Assembly (NCBI RefSeq): GCF_037975245.1
Contig: NC_092564.1
Span: 24,984,484 to 25,048,483, forward strand
DNA length: 64,000 nt
Direction: 5' to 3'
DNA from: Apostichopus japonicus
Lineage: Eukaryota > Echinodermata > Holothuroidea > Aspidochirotida > Stichopodidae
Under the pieces are notes generated by a model that searched no databases, had not been told where the DNA came from, and saw nothing but the letters and a program-made list of their open reading frames with translations. Position 1 is the stretch's first letter. Every line of letters starts with the position of its first letter. Below are positions 45,886 through 59,169 of this stretch, piece by piece. The position numbers and the translations under genes were made by a program.

Positions 45886-47847
45886 TCACCGGGCAGTGGC
45901 GGAGAAACAGGGGGGGTTGGGGGGGTTTTAACCCCCCCACTTTTTGAAGAGGGGGGGTTGGCCCACACAATCAACCCCCCCTAGTTTTTGCCAGTAATGT
46001 TCTGTTATAGCCTATGTTATGTGCTCCAAATTGCATAATAAATCAAATTATTAAATTTGAAATTGTTAATGTCATTTCAACCTTTTACCTGGTAGGCTAC
46101 ATCAACAATAAACGACCGAAAACCGAGTTAGAATTGACCCACACATTATTTCTAGCCCCTTTCCCCCACCTTGCGCATTGGAACTTGTAGCTCATAGCGC
46201 TAACTTCACCCCACAACAGACATACACAAAATAACGTTTTGTTGCTGTTGAATAGCTTTGGAACTGTATACACTTGCCAACTTCAACGAGGTGAAGGAAG
46301 GAAAAAAAAAAGAAGAAAGAGAGAAAAGGAGAAAAGGATGGAGTAGAAAATACGGCAAGAAAAAGGGAAGAGAAAGAGGAACAGTGACAAAATTATTCGA
46401 ATTTGTAAAGCAAACAGCAGATATCACATCATATCAGTGAGCATGAAAATGGCGTTCCACGATAAACAGCCTCCAAACCATGGACGCAGATCCTGGTGAG
46501 GACAGCGGGACGCGTCCCCACCAACTTTTTCAGTAGTGGGGACATGATATACCGTGTCCCCACCAATTTGTCTTGACCAATAGCTGCATTTCAAGTTCCC
46601 CTGTATTGAACTTTGGCGCAGTTTGATCCAGCATTGTGCACATGACATGCATCAGTTCTCATTTTATTGTATTTTATCCACAGTTGTTAAATATAGGACG
46701 GAAATCGCATTTGCGGCAGTCTATATTTGTTTTCTGGGAGAGGACCCCAGACCCATCGTATATACAAAAGTCTACTTGGATTATTTGTCCCCTGATTTTC
46801 TTTCTGCAGACGCCCATGTATTTCTCCAAACTAAATTTCTAAGCCATGAGATCTAAAACTTAAGGAGGTTTAGGAGCATCATTAGGTCTGGGAAGTGTTA
46901 TTTCCGGCGATCTGGGAGGTATATTTGCCCAAAAAAATTGTACGCTACGCGCGAACCCATGGTCGCGCTCCGCTTAGATAGTGTCATAGAGCAGACACGC
47001 GTCCCCACCATTATCCAAGACTGATCTGCGCCCATGCTCAAAACTGTCGATGTGTGTAGTGTTCGGTTTCGGAAATATGTGGTATATTTTTATTTCCTTC
47101 AACGAAATCTTTTAGTAGCCGTCTGAATTTTCGAAAATTCCCTAACCAACATTCTTCATCATACTTCATACTCGTGCAATTTTGACCCATCTGTTAGGGT
47201 TTGAAGGAGGTTTTTCTATATCGGTTGTCCATAGATGATATTTTGTGCAACATTATGGGTATGTTTTGAAGTGAATTTATTCACGAGAATTGTGAATTTT
47301 CAAATTCTGAACAGTGGGGCTGACGGATTTTGTGGGCCCCGATGAAGAATCACCTACAAAAGCAATGATCCACAGGATATGTGATGAAGTCGAACATGAT
47401 GTGTGACTGGTGACAATCTTCAAAAAGGTTATAGATGAGAAAAAAAGTGTTTGGAAAAAACTTGGTTCTCAGGCAAAAGTGTACATATGGTTGGTCAGTT
47501 TCAAGCCCGAGAAGTGCCATTTCCGGTGATCTGGGGGTACCAAAACCAGAAATTTGCTTGTACGCTGCGCGCCAACTAATGGTGGCGCTACGATTAGATA
47601 GTAATACGCGCCCCCGGGTTAGAAAATCCTGCATACGCCCCTGGTTAAATGCAGCTTTTCAAGGCCTGGGCAATGCCATTTACTGCAATCTGGGAGGCAA
47701 TATTTGCCAAAAAATTCTTGTGCACTTCGAGCCAACTTATGGTGGCGCTCCACTTAGATAGTGAGCCAGCAGTTATGACTTTTTATTTCATCAATGGCCT
47801 GCAACCCCCCCCACTTCTGGCAAGAAATCTCCGCCACTGTCACCGGG
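45886..47847. mobile_element. hAT-like non-autonomous element, 1946 bp, with 8-bp TSD
   Basis: The element proper is 45894-47839. Its termini are CAGTGGCGGAGA at left and TCTCCGCCACTG at right (perfect 12-bp TIR), flanked by identical TCACCGGG at 45886-45893 and 47840-47847. G- or C-runs follow each terminus. Inside are two roughly 100-bp subterminal units (47505-47600, 47660-47765) containing TGGTGGCGCT and TTAGATAGT, and a second nested element. No transposase frame is present. Confidence 0.88.
46471..47044. mobile_element. hAT-like element nested in the 1.9 kb element, 558 bp
   Basis: The element proper is 46479-47036. The ends are CATGGACGCAGATC and GATCTGCGCCCATG (one mismatch between inverted termini), flanked by CTCCAAAC at 46471-46478 and CTCAAAAC at 47037-47044. 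Both ends carry GACGCGTCCCCACC subterminally. It includes a unit at about 46885-46982 related to those of the outer element, so the two belong to related families. Confidence 0.8.
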
Positions 47848-50800
47848 CAATATCCACTGCTCCTCTCAAAAAATATGTTACCACTGTTGCATATGGTATC
47901 ACGTAGTTTCACTTACATACATAACTGTTTATTGCCTGTGACGTCACACCACTGTTAATCTCTCCGTCTGCGATGCTCAGCATACAATTCATATCGACGG
48001 TTCCGCCTTATATTGTCAGTCACGGATTTGTTTATATCTCAGAACTAAAGCTGTCGGCGACTAGCTGTGTTTTTTTTCATCTCGATTCAATTAAAGTTTA
48101 TCTCAGCTGTTGAGAGCGATTATATAAATATAAAACAGCTCTAGAGATTTCATTAAAGACGTACATATTAATTTTACATCGTTTAGTAGCATGAGCAAGT
48201 TATAATATTTGAACTTGTTAGCTGAATCGTCAGTATATGAAACACACACGTTAACGCAGATCTCGGCACAATAGGCGTTAAGTAAACCAATTTTTAAGGT
48301 AACCAAGTGATGATAAGCTTATGTGTAATTTATGTCGATAGAATAATGTAGGATACACGAGGAGAGGTTACCCTATCACTAACTGCATACCAATATCATT
48401 TAAATCACACTGTTATCTCACAACCAGGTCAGTTTAGCGCAAGCCTAACGAGAACACGTACAAGGTTATTGTATGGTATAGGCTCATTGCATACGATAAC
48501 CGATAAAGCTCTTCCTGGATCTTGTTCATGGAAAAACCATGCTGCAGCAGCAATCCAAACCCTCCCCGACCCCATACAACCCCTCCCAGCCCCTCTCAGC
48601 CCCTCGAGCATAGACCGTTTAAGAAATATTCTTTTGAAATATGCAAGCATTGAATATCGATCCGTCCTACATAGTAGTCACATGTTATTGTCAACACGTT
48701 CTGACTGAGTCAGACTACATACTGAAAAGTGAGTCATGGTCAACCAATTAGAAGTTGAGTTACGAGTCTAATCTCTGTTGGTTTCATCGTTAAATAAACT
48801 CTACGACGTACGCGTAGAGTTTTATTTGACATCAACCCAATAGGTGCGTATCAAGAATGTATTAATCATATTTAATGATTGATTTTAATTACATATCCAG
48901 ATTTAGAGTAGCTCCTTCATCTTCGTCAGTTCCTTTTTGGCCCAACGATTAAGTTTTAAGCTTTTAAAGGACGGCTATATCGTTGAATTTGAAGTCTCAC
49001 AAGAAACAAAAACAAAAAAGTTGATAGAGTTTTAACTTAGAATAATCCTCTCTGCGCACGCGCGTGTGTTGATAAATCGGTGCGTGTGTATTTTTTGAAT
49101 TCTTCTGTTTTGGCATTAAGATACTACGTTGGAACATGGTTCGGCAATTACGTTTGGTAGATAAATTATCTCACAGGTATTTTCCGTGCTAGTGGTTAGT
49201 AGAACTATTGCACGAAACACCCATACTTTAACAATAGTCTAAAACTCTATTAAGATTCGTGTATACTACATGGTGAAGAATAATTCAAGACCACGCATGC
49301 ATGAGATGCTAGGATAGGGATGAAGAAATTTGGCTCTCATTTTGGTATCTAACAATCTAAAACATCAGATAACCTTGAAATTAACCTCTTGAGGCTACAA
49401 GCACGAGCAATCTACTTATTGCAATTAGTTGTAATGTTCGTCTACCTAAGACAGCTGTTAAAACATCGTTTAAAACCACGAATTCATATGCAGCATAAAT
49501 CACACTGTTCTATTTCTGTTCTATTCCAACACATTCTGTTTCCTTGATGAGATTTGGTTTTTTTTCTCATTAAACAAATTACAATTCTCAATTTCCGTGA
49601 ATAACTCCTAACTGTCAAATAGAAATAAAGAAAAGAAAAAAAAAACACGAGAATTTAAGATAAAGTATTATGTTGGGTCTTCTCTTCCCCCTTCGACTTT
49701 GCACATTATAACCATTTGACATTTGGTTTTGCACCTGTTATACCGATTGGTTATCCCATGGTGAACGATGTGTGCCCCTTTGGTAGCTTAGGGCGTTAAT
49801 CAACCGCCTAACGAGTAATCATGTTGACCTCATTTTAATGTTTTATTACATTCTGCAGTGTTATCAGCTATTCATTATAAAACGTGGAACCATTCATAAA
49901 CCATATTGCTAATAGGTCTGGCAAAGGTCAACCAACAAAGTCAAGAGAAGGCCTTTAAGGAATGTGTCCCACCGATCCCATTTTCTTGTTCATGGCGACT
50001 GTGGTGACATGTATGATAGTCAACTAGTGAAATGTTTGTATATATTTGTCAGAAGCGTTGATAGACAAACGAATACCTACATAAATATTTCGAATACGCT
50101 TTTGTCTGATCAATTTTGTGAATATAATTTCGAAAGCGAACGCAAGGAAATGTGTTTTTATCATTAATTTATTCTTGAATCAGGGATTACATAAGAAAGA
50201 AAGAAATTCTCTAGAAATATTTGTTGTTTTTTTCTTAGTCTGACATGATGGTGTTTGGTGATTCAACCATGTCTTGCGTTTTAATCAATGTAGTACAGCG
50301 TTGTGGTACGTTGGATCTTGAAGGCCGGGACACAACCCTGAAGCGACAATGACAGGTGCAATTAGGTGACTGGCCTTCGCTTTCGGTTAAAACTAATTTT
50401 CTGATTTTTGCTTTGAGACTTTAGAAGTCTGAATGTGATTATACAGGAACGAACGTGAAAGTAGATTACAAAGATTTCAAAAAGGAATTTATGGATTATT
50501 ACATAAGATCTTCGGAGGACTTGGAAAAAATATATATCTATATTTTGTTATATCAGCCAGGAATTTGTATTCGCTGTCAAACTTTCCCGATTCAGGAGAG
50601 GTCCTAGCAATATTTTGTTCGACTTGCATTGTGCTAAAGAGAGAGCTCACGTGTGTCTTTGCATTTTAGTATCAAGTTTGCTACTTGTTTATATGCATGT
50701 TATACCGAATATTAGTTTTACGCATTATTATTGTTATTATATTATTTTTACGTGGATCCTGTGAATTCTATCTTTGATTCGGAAAACACACATTGACAGC

Positions 50801-51509
50801 TTTAGAATTCGATTCTCGGTTACATTTTTTTCAGTTGAAATCGGGATCTCACATTATAGCCAAACGTTAATGTGTGATGTGAACTATAGCAGCGAGTGTA
50901 GTATACAATCATTATGATAGGCTTCGGGCCTATGCATCTGTTCCTTAACAACTGACTACGATTAATATTCAGTGGAAACATTCGACTTTTTGTTTTTCTT
51001 TGTTTTTCAAATGCAGTGGAACATTATAACCAGTGGCACTGAGGGAAACGTTGATTGAATTGTTTTTCAATATAATTAAGACTTTAGTGGATTTGATAGT
51101 TTACCTTGTGGTGGTATAGCCTAATTACATGTTACATAAAGTTATTACTTCGTCATCAAATGTGACTAGCCATAATTACATAATTAATTACATATGCAAG
51201 ATTTCGTGTTCATATATATATAAGGGCTGACTGTATATAACTTATTGCAATAAAATCTACATTTGAACGGTGGATTGAGGAGACCAAAAAAAAATAACTA
51301 TTCTTTCTCTATCAGTATGATTGACACCAGTATGCTTCTGCATGTGTTCAACAAAAGGTAACGACTCAGTGCGTTTAAATAGTCAATTACTGCAATATAA
51401 ATACATCTTTATTTCAATTCTTTGGAGGTATAAACAAAGTCCAATTTGCCTGTAAAGGCTGTTAAATTACGGCATATCAATAATTGCTTGACAGTTTCCT
51501 GTCTTCAAA
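47848..51509. other. Non-coding DNA upstream of ASIC exon C
   Basis: No exon recognised. Contains a TGACGTCA site near 47939, the palindrome at 48792-48827, and otherwise unique-looking AT-rich sequence. Promoter elements for exon C are expected here, but no convincing TATA or initiator was picked out. Confidence 0.5.
48792..48827. repeat. Near-perfect inverted repeat (AAATAAACTCTACG arms)
   Basis: AAATAAACTCTACG, 7-nt spacer ACGTACG, CGTAGAGTTTTATTT: arms identical after inversion apart from one extra base. The spacer contains ACGT palindromes, so the whole could extrude as a hairpin. Confidence 0.8.
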
Positions 51510-51885
51510 ATGGCAGAAGCAGCGAACGAAATCGTTAGCACTATGGATGCGGATTTATCGACGCCCCAGTCACGTGACAGGAAATGTTACTTCCCATTGT
51601 GGGCTTCGGAGGTATCTGATATCCATGGGATGAAGCATATCATGAGGAGAGGATCGCGTTTAAGACGTCTGATCTGGTTAATTATTCTCCTTGGCAGCGT
51701 CGGTATATTTGGTCTTCAAAGCTACCGTACAATTGAGAATTATTTCCAGTATCATCACATGACAAAATTGGACATTCTTTACAAAGTGCACATAGATTTT
51801 CCGGCACTGACGATCTGCAATCTGAATAAATACAGGATGTCTGAAATCACGGTAGATGACGTCAAACACATCGGTTACTATTTAG
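51510..51885 (+). CDS. ASIC-type channel, N-terminal exon C (candidate alternative first exon)
   Basis: ATG at 51510 in context TTCAAAATGG; 125 codons plus one base; donor TTAG|GTGAGG in phase 1, the same place as in exons A and B. It differs in having a 25-residue longer N-terminus (MAEAANEIV...SRDRKCYFPL) before WASEVSDIHGMKHIMRRG. TM1 follows at about residues 56-79, then YHHMTKLDILYKVHIDFPAL and TICNLNKYR, the copy most like vertebrate ASICs. The His-Gly motif and the paired His plus Asp proton-sensing positions are kept. No second exon is seen in the remaining 12 kb, so the common body, if any, starts beyond 64 kb or in an unrecognised short exon. Confidence 0.82.
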
Positions 51886-52336
51886 GTGAGGTTGACATAA
51901 TTACTATGTTATGTGTATTGTCTTTATACCGTGATAGGCTATCAGCCTATGTCGTCATTACGTGCATAATGTAAGCAAGTCTATAGGTTTATCGTATAGC
52001 TGAGTTCATATATATCACTCTGCTAAAATGCTACCGGTACTTACGTCATCAACAGGAAGGTACCATTTTGTTTTTTTGGCAAACAAAAATGGCGGCCTAC
52101 TATAGAGTCTGGTTTTGTAGGCTACTACCGTATGTTTTCCCCCATTTTTTTTCTCTTGTGATGTAAGTACCGTCCTCCTGTTTTCAACTACCCCCCTCCC
52201 CCATCCATTTGAGACGTACAGGGCCACTGCGACCTTTTGCTGTGAGCATTATTCATGTTAATGCACTTAAGGTTACTACATTATAACCATGCATATTTTC
52301 CGCTTGCATTGTGTGGTATGTGGATATTTCTCATAT

Positions 52337-52430
52337 GGGGCGGATCCAGGACTTCATTAAGGAGGCTGTGTGGCACCGCGGTCGTTCTACCGCCCCCCCC
52401 CCCCCTCCGGATGCGCGCCTATAGCTTATT
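52337..52430. mobile_element. Possible short hAT-like MITE
   Basis: TATGGGGCGGATCCAGGA at the left and CCGGATGCGCGCCTATA at the right are partly inverse to each other, with a poly-C core. (CA)GGGGCGGATCCAGG is a frequent hAT terminus. No target duplication was seen. Confidence 0.35.
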
Positions 52431-55400
52431 CCTAGCTCGCTAAGCGTTAACCAATTTCGGATATCGGCATTTCGAAATTTACAAATTTCAGTAATGCTAA
52501 ATGCTTTTATGTTCCAGTTCTTTCAATCTGGATATCAGTGACCATTATTTGACTAATCTAGCGTATTTGTCGCTGATACTGATAAGATTTATAGCATGAT
52601 TGGAATCTGTCGGATGCTTCTAAGTATAGCGAGTTATGAAACGTTTATTCCAATAAAATGAATACAATTTTTCCTGCGTGAGTATAATATAATGTTGTAT
52701 TTTGAAAATGTAAGCATTTGAAGGTAATGCTTTATTTTATTAACTTTGATGTGATTTTTGTGGACTAAAGTTAACAGATGTTATATGATTTCGGGCACCA
52801 AACTATTGAAGTTTATGAGTTGAACATATATCACCAGATGTTAATTCTTTCAACACAAAGTAGCCTATAGAGTTAACTTGGTCAACAATTCGATGTCATA
52901 TTCATTTAGCATGCATTATGTAGTCACACGCGGCAAGGGGAGGATTTAGGTCAACCCCTGGTCATCTCACCACACATATCCATCCCCCCCCCCAACCCCG
53001 TAAATCCTCGGACAAACTGTTAGGCGATTTAGTTTCTCTTCAAAAGGATATTCCCACCCTTTCACGTTCAACCCAGGCGCGCTTGCACCTCCTGACAACC
53101 ATAATGCCATATGAAATGCATTGCAGTTGAAGTTCCCGTGTAAAAATTTACAGAGTCGATTGTTCTGTAAATGATCGGTACGCGCTGTTGTGAATTAACC
53201 ATTGTTTACTATACGGAAGATGTACTTCTCAACAATCTTGTTGAGATGATGAATCTCTCCCTCCGAAATAACCGCCATTACAGAGTGCACTTATGAGGGA
53301 AGTTTAATGTACTAAAATGGCTTTAAGTATATTTGTTTACTCTGGAGATAACAATTATTGCAACATGAACAGGTTTGAACATTGTTGTGATAATTACAGA
53401 CTCATAAGTTCAGACTACTATAAGGTTAACGTACTTAAGTATCAATTATGCTGTGTAGAAAGGGTATGTGTGGAAAGCATCGCGTATATTGTATAGTAAA
53501 TATTTAAAAAAAACGTCTGTTATAAATGACGCATGCGCTTTATTGTAGATGAACGCGTCTCCTAAAGGACCTATGCGTAAGTCGATCAAAGGTGAATTGG
53601 TGGTGTTATAGTCGCTGGGAGAGGGTGTGGGTGGGGAAGGAGGAGGTCCATGGGAAGTGGGGTGGGGTAGTGCACAATATGACGTCACGACTTTCGAATA
53701 CCATTGAAATAAGGAATAACACAAACTACGGTACTATATGACAATAATCGAGGACATTTCACCCATTTTAATAATCGCAAAGATACCGTATTGGGATAAC
53801 ACAAAACAGATTAATTAAAAATCTTTTATACAACATCGTTAATTAATGATCATGAATTCAAACTTACTGCAGGTGGTGACCTTTCAAAGTTTCCTGAGAC
53901 TTCGACGGGAGACCATTGAAATCTGAACATGCGTGGGTGACCGTAATTAGGCTTCATAGAATATGTTAGGTTGTAATGCCGTAATGAAAAGTGCAAGGAC
54001 TATTACCTAAAGCCTTTGTCGAAAGGAACCCAGTTTCATAAAAATTTCTGGGTTCTTTTTCTCAGTTTCAAGAGGTAGCGAAGGGCGGCCGATGCCGACC
54101 CTCTCCTTCCCAATCTCGCCCACCCCCCCCCCCATCCCACCCCTCCATCTTTTGTTGACATATGATAGTACATTTTTGAATCACTACCGTGCGTTGATGA
54201 AGTATGATCCCGTTCGTGTTAGGGACATCGCTTGGTCGAGAAGTTAAGATCATAAACTCGTGTTAACAATATACACCTAAACTATGTAAAGATTGAACAT
54301 TCTTTACGTGAGCTCGTCTTAATTGCTTTTAAAAAGTACTCCACGCCGCCAGTCAATGTGTCATCTTTCTAATATGCGATAACCAATTTGTCTCTCTAAA
54401 AGTTTTTATCTCACGGGGTTGGTTTTGCAATTTAAATATTAAGAAAGTGTAATGGACCGTTCGTGACTTCAGGATTGCTTAGTCTTATTAATTGTTATAT
54501 TTGTACTAGTATATGTGCGTTAGGAGGGATCATGTTTGCTATAAGTCGTTGCGTAGCAACTACTTGACAACCAGGTCGTGTGTTTATCGAACCAACAACA
54601 CAACTGTTTTGGACATAGCCCTATGACCGTATATGAGTCACTCTTTCAACATTTAACTAACAATGTATTTGTATACTTCAAAATTTGTCATAGCGAGGAT
54701 GAAGAAAAGGAATTGAAAATATGTATCACATCGTCAAGACAGGCGGACAGCAGATGTAAATAACCGTATGTGATTGTGTATGTGGGGGGAAGGAGGGGGT
54801 GGGTGCCTCACAAGGTGCAACAGGGGGCTTAAGGCCTGACTTGTTAGAAATAAACTGAGTATCAACCGGTCCCTCCCAGTACATATTCAAAGTAGCAAAA
54901 CCCATGCACACACAAACACATGTGGCAAGATTCTAAAACGTGACTATGTCGCATTACAAGAGAAACGGTCGAATGCAAACATAATTTATGATGTACTGCC
55001 TACTCCATGATTAAACAGTAAAACGACTTTTCTTTTTTTTTATTCTCAACGAATATATTTTTAATTATAATTTAATTAATGGCGTTTGTCACGCGGTTCA
55101 CGGTTTACGGTTCAACTTATCTTGATTAGAAAGCCGGTCAGCCTTGTTACGTTACATGAATGTAATACAAATCAAGAATTGATTTAATTTAAAAAATGGT
55201 TAATTTGGAGACATCCCAAACCCCCACCGCATCACTGAGAAACTTTCCTGATCCCTTCCCGGTGAAATTCGCCAATATTTATAAGAAAATTTTGTAGCAG
55301 AATATAGAGTAACATAACATCTTTCATTAACTTACAATCACATTCTATAACTGCATTGACAAATAGAAACGAATGCCTTAAATTTGGAGTCCTTGGCTAT

Positions 55401-56370
55401 ATATCGATAGTGTGTTAGTCGCATGTTAAATTAGAATTATAAAAAAATGAATATCTTAAATATGAGTATTATTTGTTTCTTATTTTCTGAAGTACCATGC
55501 TGACATGATTATGAAAAATCATAATTGGATTGTGTGTTCCAATAATATATAACGTTGATTATTACCTGAGTATATAGGCGCTACTAATTGAAAGATCTTG
55601 GTATTGTAATAGATTTCCGGGGTCTGCGAATCTGCCATAACTTACTGACTACAAATGTGCTTTGTTTTATTCATCAAGTTTGTCACCAAGCTTGGGCATA
55701 AACCAACCATGTACGGTGATCTTTAGAATGGAAAACAAATTATAAGGTGACGTCAAAATATTAAAATCTCTCTGTAATTATATAACCAATTAAAAAGATG
55801 ATTCATTTTCACATATACATATTTTGATATTTTTGTGTCCTAGTATAATTGATCGAAATGTGTTTTTTATGGTTGCAAAATGACAGAATGATTACTTACC
55901 AAATATCAACAGTATATTTAACAATTTTACATCAAAATAATAAATTGTTCATTTAACGTAAAGTAAGCATTTACAAAAAACTCTGCAGCATTTGAGTTCA
56001 TATCCTGCAGACATTTTGTAAATGTTCAATTACACAAATGTTTCAGTGACGCAAAAGCTATGAGTTGTGTCATAGTCTTAGTGGGCTTTAAACCCCTCCC
56101 CAGAGGTTAACCCCCCCCCCTTCAACTAGCGGCAGAGAGAATAGAAAGCCTACCCCAAAAAATCCTATAGTGTACAGTTCATAAGTAAATAACATGTAAA
56201 TATGCGGTACAAATCATGCAGTCGTAAAGTACGTCGACAATGTTGGTAAAAGTTGTTAACTAAACCACCTTTTTTGCTTCAAAGCACCCTCCAATTTATC
56301 AAAACTACTCAAATACCACCTAAATATGAATGAGAATTCACTCTTTTTTGGAGTCGCAAGGATGCTCCTT

Positions 56371-56399
56371 ATTTACTCCTCTTTTGAGGAGGAGTAAAT
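56371..56399. repeat. Perfect 11-bp stem-loop
   Basis: ATTTACTCCTC, 7-nt loop, GAGGAGTAAAT. It lies within a small region with other inverted phrases (TCATGAGA / TCTCATGA near 56460). Possibly a remnant of a small inverted-repeat element. Confidence 0.7.
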
Positions 56400-57182
56400 G
56401 TCGCTCTTACCAAAAAGTGGCTTCACGGGAATGTAGTTTTAAACCAGAGGATATTTTCATGAGATTCTACTCTCATGAATCAGTAGAAATCACTTCTAAA
56501 ACAACCATCCCGGTTGTCCTGAACACGGACTCTCAAACAGAGTGAATTTGGAAGTAAGAGTGTATAGAGCTTCTGAGATCTTTAAAACCTAAATAGAGTC
56601 CGTAACTTTTCATGTAAACTGTTCAAACCAAACAATGGGAACCTATACTGTGGAATAGCATCACATTCATAGCAGATGTGACAAAGCCTAAATAACCCAC
56701 TTTGCATAAACCAATCGGGACGGGAGTTGCCATTGTCATCACTAGATGAAGCTAATTAACACCAAAATTATATCTCTTGGGTGAAAGACAAATGCTTCAA
56801 AGCAAACTTATATGTATAAGGAACATTACGTACAAGAAACTTAAGCTTACACACAGAACACAATATGTAAAATAATGTTATGTAAATCACGGGTTGTAAA
56901 AAATACATGGCATTTTGTAAATATTACACAACATTCAGTAAAAGTATACGTATGCATACGAAAGAGGATTTTTGAAAACTAAGTAAAAGTCCACTTAGTC
57001 AATTTACATGATTACAAGTAACTTTTGCCAAAGCGTTAATCAACGGATGCAGAGTTAGATAATGCAACCTAACTTGTACCAGTTTTTCAAGTAAAGTCAT
57101 TTATCGTTACTAAATATACTAGTAATCCACGGCCATACATACACGCGCAAGCCACATTCACTTCGCGACCACACGAGCTACA

Positions 57183-57243
57183 ATGGCATGGAAAATCACG
57201 TTAAAGGACTGGGGCCTGGAAGAGTTGATTGACAAATTCAAAG
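57183..57243 (+). CDS. Candidate first exon of a SAM-domain-like gene
   Basis: ATG GCA TGG ... TTC AAA G|GTAAGT: 20 codons plus one base with a consensus donor. The peptide MAWKITLKDWGLEELIDKFK resembles the first helix of SAM domains (WGLEELIDKF). The rest of a SAM domain was not found downstream. The phase-1 end joins in frame to the segment at 59170, which looks broken. Either the gene is decayed, or further exons lie outside the window or were missed. Confidence 0.45.
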
Positions 57244-59169
57244 GTAAGTTTAGTTACTCTGTAAGTGAACGTGACAATTATTGAGAAATGCTTCTAGACT
57301 CACGACTAAATTAAATAGAAGACTGCTTTTGATTCGCTTGCGTAAACGTAGACCTAACGTTAAATTTATACATTAAGTTATATGATAGACTAGCTGCTGT
57401 TTGTCATGGTCAACTCATACTTGTCAGAGAATCACGGACGAACGGAGGATTTTTACTGTTACTTAGTGTATTCTATTCGTAAGTTCAGTTACGCCTAATC
57501 CTAGAACTTAGTGTATCCTTCTAGTCCTTTTGACATAGTGGGGCTTATACTTAGGCTATCATGACTAGGCAGTACATTTTAAAATGGCCTTGAGCATTGG
57601 CCTATCGTAACGCTGATACCACTTTTTTTTAGAGTAAACGTATTCATGTGATGCAATTTATAATTACTGGTTTGCCATTTTAGCAGGTAACAAGTAGGCC
57701 ACGGCTGATGTGGATTGTTGATACTGATAGACCTAACTAAGGCTCTATAATCTGGTAGTGATCTAGCCCTTATCATAGCAGTGTATGCAATTGCAGACGG
57801 AGTGAGCATTTTTAAAGCATTGTATCTTCCTAATACTTCATCCTGCATACTTCGTTTACTTACCAAACTGAAGCCCAGAGAACGATCTTACCAATGATGT
57901 ATAATTTTTTTTTGGGGGGGGGGGGTGAGGTTATATTGAACATCTTTCCAAACAATTCATTTGAAAGTTTGTTTACGTTTAAAATTCTGAGAAATTTGAC
58001 CTTTGACCTATTCATTTTTCTAAATATAACTGGAAGTTAGATCAGCCCAGCAGCCTCATTAATCTTCAGAAGAAGCTAAATATATTACAAAGATACCTTG
58101 AAAAGCATTGGTCTATTTAGTGTGGCAGAAATTATGACTGAAACATTCCTGAAATATTTGTCAAAATCCAGCAAATTACCGGCAATAGTACAGAGTAGAT
58201 ACATACTTTACAGACACAGACTACACTCTCCTAAAAGAAAAGAAAAAAACAACTCATATCTCTGCCATTTTTCAACCAATTTCACCACGATTGGTTACAA
58301 CCCAATTCCGTGACTTTTAATTAATTGCTAATAGACAGAAGTGATGCCATGATTTTGGGACCTAATTTGCATATTTGAATGTTTTTAATCCTCAGGAGAA
58401 ATTATATGGTTGAAGAACATTTTTTTTCCATCCCTCCAAGACTTGGGCTTTCTTTGTTTTGTTTTTTGGCCAAATGTCTGCTTGTATACATGATATCTCA
58501 AGAATCCTAGATTAATTTGAGTTGATACATGGCAGAATGGTGTTCACTGTTGTTTTCAGTTTAGATATCTTGTATAGGAATTAGGGGGGTAGGGGGGGGG
58601 AGGGGCTTAATGTGAAAATCTTAAAAAGGCAATTTCCAAGTAGCTATACATGGCGTTTACTAAATATTTGGTGTGGAGCGTTGGTCCATCATCACTATGT
58701 TTTCACTGCCATTTTGGGCTTGCTAATTATATATTGATGATTGGCGGGGAGTATTGAGTATGAGTATTTTTTCTGAAATTAGCAAGAAATTACAAAATCT
58801 ATTTATGTTTGAGTTGATAGAAGGCATAATTATAACCATTAAGACCAAAGGATGGTCCCTGTTGTTTTTGGTGCAGATATCATGCATCGTAATTAGTGGA
58901 CAGGGTTTAATGTACCACAGGTCTTTTTTGTTATTATGACAGACATTACAAAATAGAACAGGCTTGAGAAGAGTATCTCTGTTGCAGGTCCTTGCTTGAT
59001 AATTAATTTTTCTTACCACTTGAATCACTAAACGTTTATTATTTTTGGAATCAGATGTCACGTTTTTGTGAGTGATACATGCCAATAAATGCCTAGGAAC
59101 CATTTAGGTGTTTACACATAGCCTTATTATGATGGGAATGTATTTATCTTCTTTTTTTTTGTTACTTAG

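Larger units (their letters stand above)
51886..57182. other. Non-coding DNA after ASIC exon C
   Basis: About 5.3 kb with no recognised coding exon. Contains a possible short MITE (52337-52430), C-runs (52391, 52986, 54121, 56110), and a perfect hairpin at 56371-56399. Otherwise nothing was seen. Confidence 0.5.

Noticed and set aside
46258-46440. Lys/Glu-rich open frame (KEGKKKEEREKRRKG)
   Set aside because: Purine-rich low-complexity segment inside the hAT-like element.
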